In this document: positions 26,074 to 34,563 of the stretch, piece after piece
How the letters are laid out: every line of letters starts with the position of its first letter
Numbering within the stretch: the stretch's first letter is position 1
Assembly (NCBI GenBank): GCA_947493885.1
Contig: CANLTE010000006.1
Location: 62,001 to 126,000, forward strand
Length of the DNA: 64,000 nucleotides
Source: an uncultured Maribacter sp.
Lineage (GTDB): Bacteria; Bacteroidota; Bacteroidia; Flavobacteriales; Flavobacteriaceae
Reading direction: 5' to 3'
The notes under the pieces: model-generated
What the model was told of the DNA's origin: nothing
What the model saw: the letters and a program-made list of their open reading frames with translations, nothing else
Database searches by the model: none
Position numbers and translations under genes: made by a program

Positions 26074-27219
26074 TTAAAACCTTGTTATGGCTTCTTTAAT
26101 TTTTTCTTCTTTTACACAAAGAGAAAAGCGTATATAACCCTCTCCTTTATTTCCAAAAATAGTTCCAGGAGCTATAAATATATTTTTATCGTATAAAACT
26201 TCATTTACAAATTCCTCGGAAGATAATGCTCCTTCTGGTAATTTCGCCCAAACAAACATCCCCACTGCATTATTATCGTACGTACAGTTTAATTTATCCG
26301 CCAGTTGAAACATTAAATTTCTCCTTGTCTTATAAATTTCATTTAGGTTTTGAAACCATTTATCACCACTATTTAAAGCCTCAATTGCGCCCTTTTGAAT
26401 ACCATAAAACATTCCAGAGTCCATATTGCTTTTTACTTTTAAAATGGCATTTATTAAATCGGCGTTCCCCATAACCATTCCAACTCTCCAGCCAGCCATA
26501 TTAAAAGTTTTACTTAACGAGTTTAATTCCAAAACATTATCCTTAGAACCGTTAATAGAAAGCATACTAGTTGGACTCTCATTTAAAACAAAACTATAGG
26601 GATTATCATTCACTAAAATAATATCGTGTCTTTTTGCAAAATTAACCAGCTGCCCCAATTGTTGCGTACTAGCAGTAGCACCTGTAGGCATATGCGGATA
26701 ACCTGTCCACATTAACTTAACTTTAGATAAATTATCCTTTTCTAAAGCTTCCAAATCAGGAAACCAGTTATTCTTATCTTCCAATTGATACTCGCGGGTC
26801 ACAGCTCCTACCAATTTAGTAACCGATGAATATGTTGGGTATCCTGGATTAGGAATTAATACCTCATCACCTTCATTTAAAAAAGCCATGCTTATATGCA
26901 TAATCCCTTCTTTAGAACCCATTAAAGGTAATATCTCATTCACAGGATTTAACGAAACACTGTACTTTAACTCATAAAAGTTCGCAATAGCTTCTCTTAG
27001 TTCTGGTAAACCCTGATAACTTTGATATTGATGAGCACCAACGTCAGTTACGGCCTGTTTAATTGCATCGATTACAGTTTGTGAAGGAGCTAAATCAGGA
27101 CTACCAATTCCCATATTAATAATTGGTTTGCCTTCTGCAACTAACCCTCTTACTTCTCTTAGTTTTTTTGAGAAGTAATATTCTTCAACTGTTTTTAATC
27201 TATCAGCTGTAGTAATCAT
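26074..27219 (-). CDS. Class I aminotransferase, probably aromatic
   Basis: 381-residue PLP-dependent fold-type I aminotransferase. The cofactor lysine lies in SLSKTFNMAGWRVGM (about residue 240), NPGYPTY and NDNPYSFV are other cofactor-site blocks, and RFSLC near the C-terminus holds the Arg that binds the substrate carboxylate. Position between pheA and tyrA suggests transamination of phenylpyruvate and 4-hydroxyphenylpyruvate; by sequence alone it could also use aspartate or other substrates. The 4 bp overlap with pheA suggests coupling. Confidence 0.88.
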   Translation of the reverse strand: MITTADRLKTVEEYYFSKKLREVRGLVAEGKPIINMGIGSPDLAPSQTVIDAIKQAVTDVGAHQYQSYQGLPELREAIANFYELKYSVSLNPVNEILPLMGSKEGIMHISMAFLNEGDEVLIPNPGYPTYSSVTKLVGAVTREYQLEDKNNWFPDLEALEKDNLSKVKLMWTGYPHMPTGATASTQQLGQLVNFAKRHDIILVNDNPYSFVLNESPTSMLSINGSKDNVLELNSLSKTFNMAGWRVGMVMGNADLINAILKVKSNMDSGMFYGIQKGAIEALNSGDKWFQNLNEIYKTRRNLMFQLADKLNCTYDNNAVGMFVWAKLPEGALSSEEFVNEVLYDKNIFIAPGTIFGNKGEGYIRFSLCVKEEKIKEAITRF

Positions 27220-28043
27220 ATTCTAGCATTTTTATACTCTCCCAAAACCTTAAAATCTTCTGACATAATACCCAAAAGAGATTTCGCTTTTGCAAAATTT
27301 TCATAATCCTCAAAAGTAACATCAACAAAGAACGCATACTTCCAAGGTTTTTCAATAATAGGCAATGATTGAATTTTAGTTAAATTCAAATTACAATCGC
27401 TCATGACATTCAAAACCGTTGCAAGGCTTCCTCTTTTATGATCAGTCACAAACCTAATTGAAGCCTTGTTAATTTCTTCTTTAGGTAACTCTTTATTTAC
27501 CGTTTTAACAATAATAAATCTTGTTGAATTGTTTTTAATAGTTTGTATATCTGTTGCAATAATATCCAAATCATACAAATCCGCTGCTACTTTAGGTGCT
27601 ATTGCTGCTATGTTTTTTAATTGTTTTTCTTGAATTTGTTTTGCAGTTTCTGCAGTATCCACATCTTCAACCATTTTAATATGTGGATAGCCTCTTAAAA
27701 ACTCTTTACATTGCAATAACGCCATAGGGTGTGACCTAACCTCATCAATATCTTCAATTTTTTGTCCCTTTAACACCATTAAATTGTGGTGAATGTTTAG
27801 ATAATGCTCTCCAATTATATGTAGATTATTGTGATAAATTAGTGCGTAATTTGGAATAATGGATCCCGCTATAGAATTCTCAATAGCCATTATACCCTTG
27901 TCTGCGGATTTATTTAAAAGTTTATCCACAAGAATATCAAAAGATAAACATTCCACTAAATCCACTTCATTACCAAAATAGTCGTTTGCTACTTGATGAT
28001 GGTTTGATCCTTTTATTCCCTGTATTGCTAATTTTAAGCTCAT
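27216..28043 (-). CDS. pheA: Prephenate dehydratase
   Basis: 275 residues. The catalytic PDT domain (1-185) includes AIENSIAGSI near residue 54 and NSTRFIIV near 165-172, with the Thr of TRF catalytic. A C-terminal ACT domain (about 190-275) includes RGSLATVLNVMSDCNLNLTK. The motif usually written ESRP, which binds regulatory Phe, reads QSLP here, so Phe feedback may be weakened. First structural gene of the operon; it lies 55 bp behind the attenuator terminator. Confidence 0.94.
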   Translation of the reverse strand: MSLKLAIQGIKGSNHHQVANDYFGNEVDLVECLSFDILVDKLLNKSADKGIMAIENSIAGSIIPNYALIYHNNLHIIGEHYLNIHHNLMVLKGQKIEDIDEVRSHPMALLQCKEFLRGYPHIKMVEDVDTAETAKQIQEKQLKNIAAIAPKVAADLYDLDIIATDIQTIKNNSTRFIIVKTVNKELPKEEINKASIRFVTDHKRGSLATVLNVMSDCNLNLTKIQSLPIIEKPWKYAFFVDVTFEDYENFAKAKSLLGIMSEDFKVLGEYKNARI

Positions 28044-28098
28044 CTACTAAACATTAATTTTTTAGATTTTATCTATATTAAAAACCTCAAAAATTTTA

Positions 28099-28130
28099 CA
28101 AAAAAAAAGTTCCGATTTTCTCGGAACTTT
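28099..28130 (-). terminator. Attenuator terminator in the aromatic operon leader
   Basis: Read on the minus strand, AAAGTTCCGA (28130-28121) pairs with TCGGAACTTT (28115-28106) around GAAAA, followed by a run of nine U's (28108-28100). This is a strong intrinsic terminator lying between the Phe/Tyr-rich leader frame and pheA. The bases AGUUCCG of its 5' arm (28128-28122) can instead pair with CGGGACU inside the leader frame (28169-28163), which would prevent termination. Confidence 0.85.
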
Positions 28131-28155
28131 ACTCTAATTATATTTTTAAAATATG

Positions 28156-28227
28156 CTAGAACAGTCCCGTACCTCTTTTAAAAAAGAAGTAAAAAGTAAA
28201 ACCGTTCCAGAAATATTGTTTTGTCAT
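28156..28227 (-). CDS. Phe/Tyr-rich leader peptide of the pheA operon
   Basis: A 23-codon frame from ATG (28227-28225) to TAG (28158-28156). Residues 1-16 read MTKQYFWNGFTFYFFF, followed by KRGTGLF: seven Phe, two Tyr and one Trp, with six aromatic codons among codons 10-16. UGGAAC (28209-28204) can pair with GUUCUA (28162-28157), CGGGACU (28169-28163) with the terminator's 5' arm, and the terminator arms with each other. A ribosome stalled at codons 10-16 would leave CGGGACU free to form the antiterminator; one reaching the stop codon would cover it. This is the classical attenuation design. Expression of the frame is inferred. Confidence 0.8.
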   Translation of the reverse strand: MTKQYFWNGFTFYFFFKRGTGLF

Positions 28228-28317
28228 TTTTTATAAAAACTTGGGCTAATGTACTAATTAAATTTAAATACTGCTTAATAGTCCCTTTTTTTTTCATTTT
28301 TTTTAGTGTTAGTTATA

Positions 28318-28342
28318 TTTCTTGCTAATAATTAGCAAGAAA
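28318..28342. promoter_or_regulatory. 25-bp perfect palindrome upstream of the pheA leader
   Basis: TTTCTTGCTAAT (28318-28329), a central A, and ATTAGCAAGAAA (28331-28342) form a perfect inverted repeat with 12-bp arms. It lies 90 bp before the leader ATG and about 50 bp before the candidate gldA promoter element. The size and symmetry suggest a dimeric regulator site. It has no U-tract and no gene ends into it, so a terminator is unlikely. Confidence 0.5.
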
Positions 28343-28391
28343 GCAGAAAAGATTAAGGATATTCTATCTTAAATATGATTTTCAAATTGAT

Positions 28392-28399
28392 TAATTTTG
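28392..28399 (+). promoter_or_regulatory. Candidate -7 element of gldA
   Basis: TAATTTTG fits TAnnTTTG and lies 46 bp upstream of the gldA ATG, predicting a transcript start near 28404. No good -33 element was found. Confidence 0.4.
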
Positions 28400-28445
28400 G
28401 TTTTCAAACCGTACTTGAACCTTCTTGTTATTAAAATTCCTTTGC

Positions 28446-29342
28446 ATGTCTATAGTAGTTTCTAACATTTCAAAAACTTTTAACTCGCAAAAAGTTCTAG
28501 ATAACATTTCATTTTCAATAAAACCAGGCGAAATTGTTGGCTTTCTTGGTCCGAATGGAGCAGGAAAATCTACAATGATGAAAATATTAACAACATATTA
28601 TACTGCTAACAAAGGTAACGCTACAGTAAACAATTTTGATGTGTCGTCTGCTCCAAAAGACGTTCAAAAAAGTATTGGATACCTACCGGAACACAATCCT
28701 CTGTATTTAGATATGTATGTTAAAGAATATTTACGTTTTAATGCTAATGTATACAAAGTTGGAGCTTCAAGAATTAATGAGGTAATAGCGTTAACAGGAC
28801 TGAAGCCTGAGTCTCATAAAAAAATTGGACAACTCTCTAAAGGTTACAGACAACGTGTTGGACTAGCCGCAGCTTTATTACACAATCCAGAAGTCTTAAT
28901 TTTAGACGAACCTACAACAGGATTAGACCCTAATCAGCTTATTGAAATAAGAACCCTTATTAGAGAAATTGGCACGAAAAAAACAATTTTACTTTCAACA
29001 CATATTATGAAGGAAGTTGAGGCTATTTGTGACAGGGTAATTATTATCAACAATGGGGTTTTAGTGGCAGACAGAAAGCTTTCTGATTTAAGAACGGAAT
29101 CTCATCAAATAATTGAAGTAGAATTTGATTACAGAGTAGAAGAGGCTTTTCTAAAAAAATTACCTCAAGTCACCCATGTAAAAAATACTGGTGGATTTCA
29201 TTATGAAATTACCTTTGATACTCAAAAAGATATGCGTTCGACAATTTTTGATTTTGCTCACGACAATCAATTAAAAACGTTACAACTTAGTCGAAAAAAC
29301 AAAAACCTTGAAAACTTGTTTACCGAGTTAACCGCTCCTTAA
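28446..29342 (+). CDS. gldA: Gliding motility ABC transporter ATP-binding protein GldA
   Basis: 298-residue ABC ATPase; in Flavobacterium GldA works with membrane partners GldF and GldG in gliding. Walker A GPNGAGKS (about 36-43), the ABC signature LSKGYRQR (near 135), Walker B LILDEPTTGLD and the switch His in STHIM are all present. The phrase VGYLPEHNPLYLDMYVKEYL is close to GldA of known gliders (here IGYLPEHNPLYLDMYV). I choose the ATG at 28446 (MSIVVSNISKTF); a frame extension of seven codons upstream is unlikely. gldF and gldG are not adjacent. Confidence 0.9.
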   Translation: MSIVVSNISKTFNSQKVLDNISFSIKPGEIVGFLGPNGAGKSTMMKILTTYYTANKGNATVNNFDVSSAPKDVQKSIGYLPEHNPLYLDMYVKEYLRFNANVYKVGASRINEVIALTGLKPESHKKIGQLSKGYRQRVGLAAALLHNPEVLILDEPTTGLDPNQLIEIRTLIREIGTKKTILLSTHIMKEVEAICDRVIIINNGVLVADRKLSDLRTESHQIIEVEFDYRVEEAFLKKLPQVTHVKNTGGFHYEITFDTQKDMRSTIFDFAHDNQLKTLQLSRKNKNLENLFTELTAP

Positions 29343-30556
29343 AAAACTGTATATCCTAAAATTAACGAGGAAGACTTAAACTCAGATTCCCAGGACCAAT
29401 AACGACTCATATTATCAAAAGGGGTATTATACCTAAATTCTATACTGAGTTTATTTTGTTTAAATCCGAGTCCCCCATAAAAGTTTTTATCAGGCTCAAT
29501 CTTTAAATTACTTCGATAATTAAACTCGATTTCTTCATTTCTTTTCAGGCTTATCGTATAACCTGCGTTAATAAAAATTCTCGATTTTTCCGAGAGAAAA
29601 AAATAATAACGCCCCCCAAATGCTATTTGAATGTTGGTATAATCTATACTGACTTTTTCTTCATCAATAGAATTTGTAAAAATATTTGTAACCCCAGTTT
29701 TGGCATCTGCTTTGTACTTTTTATAAATTGGCTCAGCAATAATTGCCCATTTGTTTTTGTTAAAGGGTAAAACAAACTCCATTTCTGCCCCCAAACGCAA
29801 ACCTAATTTCGAACCTAAATCATTTATTAAGTTTCTCGATACTCCATTATTTATTGATAAAGAACTATTTGCTACACCAGCTCTCAAGCTAAAATTAAAC
29901 AAATTCTTTTTTTTCTCAGTTTCATCAGTCACAATATAGTCAGAATTCATACATTTATTGTATGCAATAAAAACAGATTTTAAATCATCTTCTTGATAGC
30001 CAATCTTTTTTACGTAACTCGTATTAATATTATTACATTTTAAATTAAGTAATAATTGTTGCTGAAACATATTATTGTGAGCAATACCAGTCTGTTCAGC
30101 CAAATAACTTTTATAAAAAAGCTGCTTTACCTCACCTTCATTAACATTAAAAAAGAATTTTTTTATTTTAGAATTCTCATAAACAAATAAATTAGCTTTG
30201 CCTTGAACCAAAGTTTTAAGAAGCAACGTTTCCTCAACATATTTAGGATACTTATGGTAACTCATATTTTCAATAACCTCAGACGACTTGTCTATTTGCA
30301 CCGTTTCACGAACGTATTCTGAGACTCCTGTAATTACAAATTTTTGAATAATTTCAATCGTTACTAGCTGTGGCTCTGCATTCTCTGAAGTTTTAAACAT
30401 AATCTCACTAGGATTATCTTTCCAATCAAGATTTTTAATGAGACCATCAGTTTTAAATCCAGCATTGTTAATATAGTATCCTTTTTCATATGTTATTTGT
30501 GATATTCCTTTGAAAAAAAAGAATAATAAAACAATTAAAAATACATTCCTTTTCAT
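29339..30556 (-). CDS. Predicted outer-membrane beta-barrel protein
   Basis: 405 residues with a signal peptide (cleavage near GISQ, residue 20). The N-terminal half resembles flavobacterial exported proteins beginning YEKGYYINNAGFKTDGLIKN; the C-terminal half (about 215-405) alternates hydrophobic and polar residues and ends SLILGYTVF with a terminal Phe, as outer-membrane barrels do. The stop overlaps the gldA stop by 4 bp, tail to tail. Function unknown. Confidence 0.65.
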   Translation of the reverse strand: MKRNVFLIVLLFFFFKGISQITYEKGYYINNAGFKTDGLIKNLDWKDNPSEIMFKTSENAEPQLVTIEIIQKFVITGVSEYVRETVQIDKSSEVIENMSYHKYPKYVEETLLLKTLVQGKANLFVYENSKIKKFFFNVNEGEVKQLFYKSYLAEQTGIAHNNMFQQQLLLNLKCNNINTSYVKKIGYQEDDLKSVFIAYNKCMNSDYIVTDETEKKKNLFNFSLRAGVANSSLSINNGVSRNLINDLGSKLGLRLGAEMEFVLPFNKNKWAIIAEPIYKKYKADAKTGVTNIFTNSIDEEKVSIDYTNIQIAFGGRYYFFLSEKSRIFINAGYTISLKRNEEIEFNYRSNLKIEPDKNFYGGLGFKQNKLSIEFRYNTPFDNMSRYWSWESEFKSSSLILGYTVF

Positions 30557-30628
30557 ATCGGTTGGTTTGTGATTGCGTCCGCGAATATAAGATTTAACTT
30601 ATAAAAGTTAGAAAATAAAACTACCATT

Positions 30629-31708
30629 TTAAGTGAAATCGATAAAACAACTTACTACCTCGTCCAACTGGATTTGAACATCTGGATTTGTACAATTTGT
30701 TAAGATTACACAAACCATATTTTCTTCTGGATAAACAAAAAAATTACTGTACCCGCCTACTCCATTACCCACGTGTCCGTAGTATTGTCTCCCTTTTTTA
30801 TCTTGACTTACCTGCCAACCCAAGCCGTAATATGTTGGAACACTTTTAATATTTTCTGTTGTAAAAAAAGGCTTTAAGGCGTTCTCGTTAAGGATACTTT
30901 TATCTAAGTACGCTTGACCCAATTTAATAACATCCTCTGCTGTAGATAAATATCCACCACCAGCCAACTTATAAAAATTATTTACAGGAATTGCTTCTTT
31001 AAAGCCCAATTTATTTCTAGAATAAAAAGCGCTTAAATTTTGGGCTATGCTGCCCTCCTGATTAATTGTTTCAGGAAAGGTGTTTTTCATGTTTAAAGGT
31101 TTTAAAACCTTTTCATCTACATATTTTTCAAAAGGCATACCACTTACTTCTTGGATTGCCAATGACACCAAAATCCAATCAAAACTATTATATAAGTAAT
31201 CAGTTCCAGGTTCAAAAACTAAATCATCATCCTTAAAAACAGAAATTCCTTCTTTTATAGAATACGATTTATTTAGACCATACTCCATTCCTTTATATCC
31301 TCTAATACCAGCAGTATGACTAGCCAATTGCCTAATTGTAAAATCCCATTTTTTTTTAGGATAATAGGGCACATAATGATAAAAAGATTTATCTAAATCT
31401 ATCTTTTTCTCTGAAACCATATGGGCTAATGCTGTAGCAGCTATTGGTTTAGACACACTTGCTATTCTAAAAACAGTTTTACTAGGTACAACGGACTCTT
31501 TTTTATTAATATCTGCGTATCCATACCCTTTGCTAAAAATGGTTTCTCCATTTTTATTTACCATAATTGAAATACCAGGAACTTTACCTTCATCTATTAA
31601 GGCACTTAATATTTTGTCCGCTTTTAGCATTCCATTGATTTCGGTACTATTACCTACTAATTTTTCCCGAATAACAAGATTTTTTATATATCTAAGAATA
31701 GGGTTCAT
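30629..31708 (-). CDS. Serine hydrolase of the beta-lactamase/LACTB family
   Basis: 359 residues with a class C beta-lactamase fold. The nucleophile motif SxxK is SVSK at 84-87. The second motif reads YNS in DYLYNSFDW rather than the common YxN, which recalls the LACTB branch (YST). The third motif is HVG in GHVGNGVGGYSN. No signal peptide is evident, so the location is unclear. LACTB-like enzymes are peptidases rather than antibiotic-resistance enzymes. It follows the DUF2807 lipoprotein by 2 bp. Confidence 0.82.
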   Translation of the reverse strand: MNPILRYIKNLVIREKLVGNSTEINGMLKADKILSALIDEGKVPGISIMVNKNGETIFSKGYGYADINKKESVVPSKTVFRIASVSKPIAATALAHMVSEKKIDLDKSFYHYVPYYPKKKWDFTIRQLASHTAGIRGYKGMEYGLNKSYSIKEGISVFKDDDLVFEPGTDYLYNSFDWILVSLAIQEVSGMPFEKYVDEKVLKPLNMKNTFPETINQEGSIAQNLSAFYSRNKLGFKEAIPVNNFYKLAGGGYLSTAEDVIKLGQAYLDKSILNENALKPFFTTENIKSVPTYYGLGWQVSQDKKGRQYYGHVGNGVGGYSNFFVYPEENMVCVILTNCTNPDVQIQLDEVVSCFIDFT

Positions 31709-31710
31709 TA

Positions 31711-32463
31711 TTATTCTTTAAAAATTAACTTCCCTCGATATATCTCATCCACATTTATATCCTCTGGTCTGTTATAGCTAACTACATTTCCAGTACTACG
31801 TATTACTCCACTAATACTTTCTTGAGGGTTAATTAACAAATCATTTGTTCCTCTATGATTTAAAGTTACTTTTTTAGTAATAAGATGTTGGGCATCTATT
31901 CTAGAATTTCCAGATGCCATAACAACATTAAGATTATCTGCTGTTCCTCTTAGATTAAAGTACGATGAACCGTTCACCACTATTCTCAAATTTGAGATCT
32001 CAAGATCTAAATTAAATTCACCAGTAACGCTTTTGGTTTCAGGATTTGTATGATCCTCAGAAATTAAAACCATATTAGGATATGACAATACACCATCACT
32101 TTTGACCGTCCAACTTGTTCCGCTTCTGATTTCAGTAATATTTGGAGAGGTAATATATATTTTCGTAACTCCGTAATCTCGAACAAAATTACAATTGTTA
32201 TCATCTCTAATTATTAACCTATCACCCTCAACCATAGCAGTAACCTCTTTTCTGAGGTTTTTCCCTGTTTCAATTTCAACCTTGCTAGCATCTCCTTGCT
32301 TTAGGACAACACTTACATTTTCGAAAATTGTAATTTTCGAAAAATCTGGTAGTTCAACTACTTCTCTACTTATTGTTCCAGTCTTTTGAAAACAATCTGG
32401 GGCATTTTCTCCATTACAGGAGGTGAATAAAAAAACAACTATTATGTAATAAATTTTATTCAT
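31711..32463 (-). CDS. Lipoprotein with DUF2807 (head GIN) domain
   Basis: 250 residues. A lipobox (FLFTSC) puts the lipidated Cys at 16. The mature part has the beta-helical repeats of DUF2807, such as FENVSVVLKQGD near the start, later LRIVVNGSSYFNLRGTADNLNVVMASGNSRIDA (landmarks SSYFNLRGTADNL and SGNSRIDA). The family is abundant in Bacteroidetes and of unknown function. It abuts the PagL-like gene without a gap. Confidence 0.82.
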   Translation of the reverse strand: MNKIYYIIVVFLFTSCNGENAPDCFQKTGTISREVVELPDFSKITIFENVSVVLKQGDASKVEIETGKNLRKEVTAMVEGDRLIIRDDNNCNFVRDYGVTKIYITSPNITEIRSGTSWTVKSDGVLSYPNMVLISEDHTNPETKSVTGEFNLDLEISNLRIVVNGSSYFNLRGTADNLNVVMASGNSRIDAQHLITKKVTLNHRGTNDLLINPQESISGVIRSTGNVVSYNRPEDINVDEIYRGKLIFKE

Positions 32464-33564
32464 TTATAAACGTATTCCAATTCCAAACTCAATTGCCTCT
32501 GCTTTTGCTGCATGAGATTTTAATGATATTTCTCCAAAAAGTTTCCTTCCAAAGTAGCGCTTTAAACCAAGTCTATTATATATTCTCCCCTCAAAATCGT
32601 ATGGATAATACACATAATAGCCCAACTGTGTAGTCACCGAAAGCTTGTTTATAAAGAGTTCATGCCCTAAAAAAACACCAACTCTTTTATAATCTGTATC
32701 AGGCGAGATATCTGCTTCATCAAATGCTACAGATCTATGATAAATAAGTTCTTTTAAAAAGTTAGAAAAGAAAACATCTGCACCAATGTGAATTGCACTT
32801 TTTCGCCCCAACCGCTTATCCGCATAAGCCGATAGAATATAAAAAGCATATCTACCAGAACCTATAACATCACTATTATTAAGCCCTGTTCTAAAAGCTA
32901 TATTATATTTAAAGGGTTCCTTAAAGTCTACTCCATCTTCATTTAATAAATATTCTTCTTTTTCATTATTATTTAAATTGTAAATCAATCCTAAATTTAA
33001 AGCAAGTGTATTTGTAGAAGTGTTTGGCGCTTTATAATTACCATTTGAATAATGAATAAGTGTTAACCCTGTTTTTACTCCTAATCCTTTAAAAATATTT
33101 TCTTTATGAAAGTTGAGCATAAAGTATGTGGAACTCATAATATGTGAACCATATGCAATATTCCTAAAATTTTTCTCCTTGTCATAAGGATTGGTATTAT
33201 AAGCCAGCCCTTGACCAACTCTAAACTGGAGTTTTCGTTTAAAATAGTAAAAGCTATAATGCATGTACATCCCAAAATGCTCTCCAAGCGTTTTGTTATT
33301 CATATCTTGATATATAAACGAATACCCTACATCTGGATAATTATAAGCGCTTTCCCACTCTTTTACCCCAAAGGTTTTTTTATTGTAACTAAGAATAACA
33401 CCAGCAGGATGAGCAGTTATTAAGTGCGCAATGTCAGGATTATGAAGCAGAATTGAACCATGAAACTGATTTACATCAATAGTGCTTTTTTTGAAGTTAA
33501 AATGCTCTTGACCAAAACTGATAGCCGCCAAGAAAAGCATTATTGTAAATAAAATTACTCTCAT
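32464..33564 (-). CDS. Acyloxyacyl hydrolase, PagL-like lipid A deacylase
   Basis: 366 residues from the ATG at 33562-33564, with a signal peptide ending near FGQ. The rest looks like an outer-membrane barrel. The stretch IHYSNGNYKAPNTSTN carries the His-x-Ser-Asn-Gly pattern of PagL-type lipid A 3-O-deacylases, in which His and Ser are catalytic. The protein is roughly twice the size of Pseudomonas PagL, as is usual for Bacteroidetes homologs. It lies 38 bp behind metF, so it may be read through from the methionine operon. Confidence 0.75.
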   Translation of the reverse strand: MRVILFTIMLFLAAISFGQEHFNFKKSTIDVNQFHGSILLHNPDIAHLITAHPAGVILSYNKKTFGVKEWESAYNYPDVGYSFIYQDMNNKTLGEHFGMYMHYSFYYFKRKLQFRVGQGLAYNTNPYDKEKNFRNIAYGSHIMSSTYFMLNFHKENIFKGLGVKTGLTLIHYSNGNYKAPNTSTNTLALNLGLIYNLNNNEKEEYLLNEDGVDFKEPFKYNIAFRTGLNNSDVIGSGRYAFYILSAYADKRLGRKSAIHIGADVFFSNFLKELIYHRSVAFDEADISPDTDYKRVGVFLGHELFINKLSVTTQLGYYVYYPYDFEGRIYNRLGLKRYFGRKLFGEISLKSHAAKAEAIEFGIGIRL

Positions 33565-33602
33565 TGACGACAAAAGTAGCAAATAAACTTGGGTAAATTT
33601 CT

Positions 33603-34556
33603 TTAAAACATTGCCTCAGCAACCGCTTGTATATTATCTGACTTACCCATAGAATAGTAATGCAATACTGGCACTCCTGCTTCTTTTAATTCTTTTGATT
33701 GTTGAATAGCCCATTCTACCCCAACTTGACGCACCGCTTTGTTATCTGCACAACCATCAACAGCATCAATTAAATCTTGTGGTAAATCTATACGGAATAC
33801 CTGTGGTAATATTTGTAAATGCCTTTTTACCGCAATAGGTTTAATTCCAGGAATTATTGGAACCTCAATACCCATATCACGTGCTGCTTTGACAAAAGCA
33901 AAATATTTTTGATTATCAAAAAACATTTGAGTTACCACATAATCTGCTCCCGCATCTACTTTTTCTTTAAGTCTTTTTAAGTCGGACTTTAATGATGGTG
34001 CTTCTAAATGTTTTTCAGGATATCCTGCAACACCAATGCAAAAGTCTGAACAATTTCCAGATTCTATAGTTCCATGTAAATAATTTCCTTTATTTAAGCT
34101 TTGAATTTGTTCTACCAATTCTGTAGCATAAGTATGCCCTCCCTTTGTTGGTACAAAATATTTTTGATCTTTCATGGCATCGCCACGTAATGCCATAATA
34201 TTATCAATACCTAAATAATGACAATCTACTAATACATATTCTGTTTCTTCCTTAGTAAATCCACCACACAATACATGCGGAACCGTATCAACATCATATT
34301 TATGTTTAATAGACGCACAAATACCTACCGTACCTGGTCGCATACGAGTCATTTGCTTTTCAAGCAAACCCTGTTTTTCTACATACACGTATTCTTCACG
34401 AGAAGTAGTAACATCAATAAAAGGAGGTTTAAATTCCATTAATGGATCTATATTATTATAAAGCTCCTGAATATTTTTCCCTTTTACTGGAGGTACTATT
34501 TCAAAGGAAAATAGCGTTTTTCCTTTTGCATTTTTTATATGGTCTGTAATTTTCAT
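33603..34556 (-). CDS. metF: Methylenetetrahydrofolate reductase
   Basis: 317-residue FAD enzyme that reduces 5,10-methylene-THF to 5-methyl-THF, the methyl donor for MetH. FSFEIVPPVKG near the N-terminus, DVTTSREEYVY, ALRGDA (about residue 121) and ADYVVTQMFFD are family blocks. It is the fourth gene of the SAM-I-controlled methionine operon, 7 bp behind the DinB-like gene. Confidence 0.95.
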   Translation of the reverse strand: MKITDHIKNAKGKTLFSFEIVPPVKGKNIQELYNNIDPLMEFKPPFIDVTTSREEYVYVEKQGLLEKQMTRMRPGTVGICASIKHKYDVDTVPHVLCGGFTKEETEYVLVDCHYLGIDNIMALRGDAMKDQKYFVPTKGGHTYATELVEQIQSLNKGNYLHGTIESGNCSDFCIGVAGYPEKHLEAPSLKSDLKRLKEKVDAGADYVVTQMFFDNQKYFAFVKAARDMGIEVPIIPGIKPIAVKRHLQILPQVFRIDLPQDLIDAVDGCADNKAVRQVGVEWAIQQSKELKEAGVPVLHYYSMGKSDNIQAVAEAMF

Positions 34557-34563
34557 TTTTCAC

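Noticed and set aside
28178-28297. A 39-codon minus-strand frame (starting MKKKGTIKQYL) that overlaps the Phe/Tyr leader frame
   Set aside because: It is in another frame, not rich in aromatic codons until its end, and stops in the middle of the control region. The shorter frame fits the helices far better. It could still be an upstream start, but I see no support.
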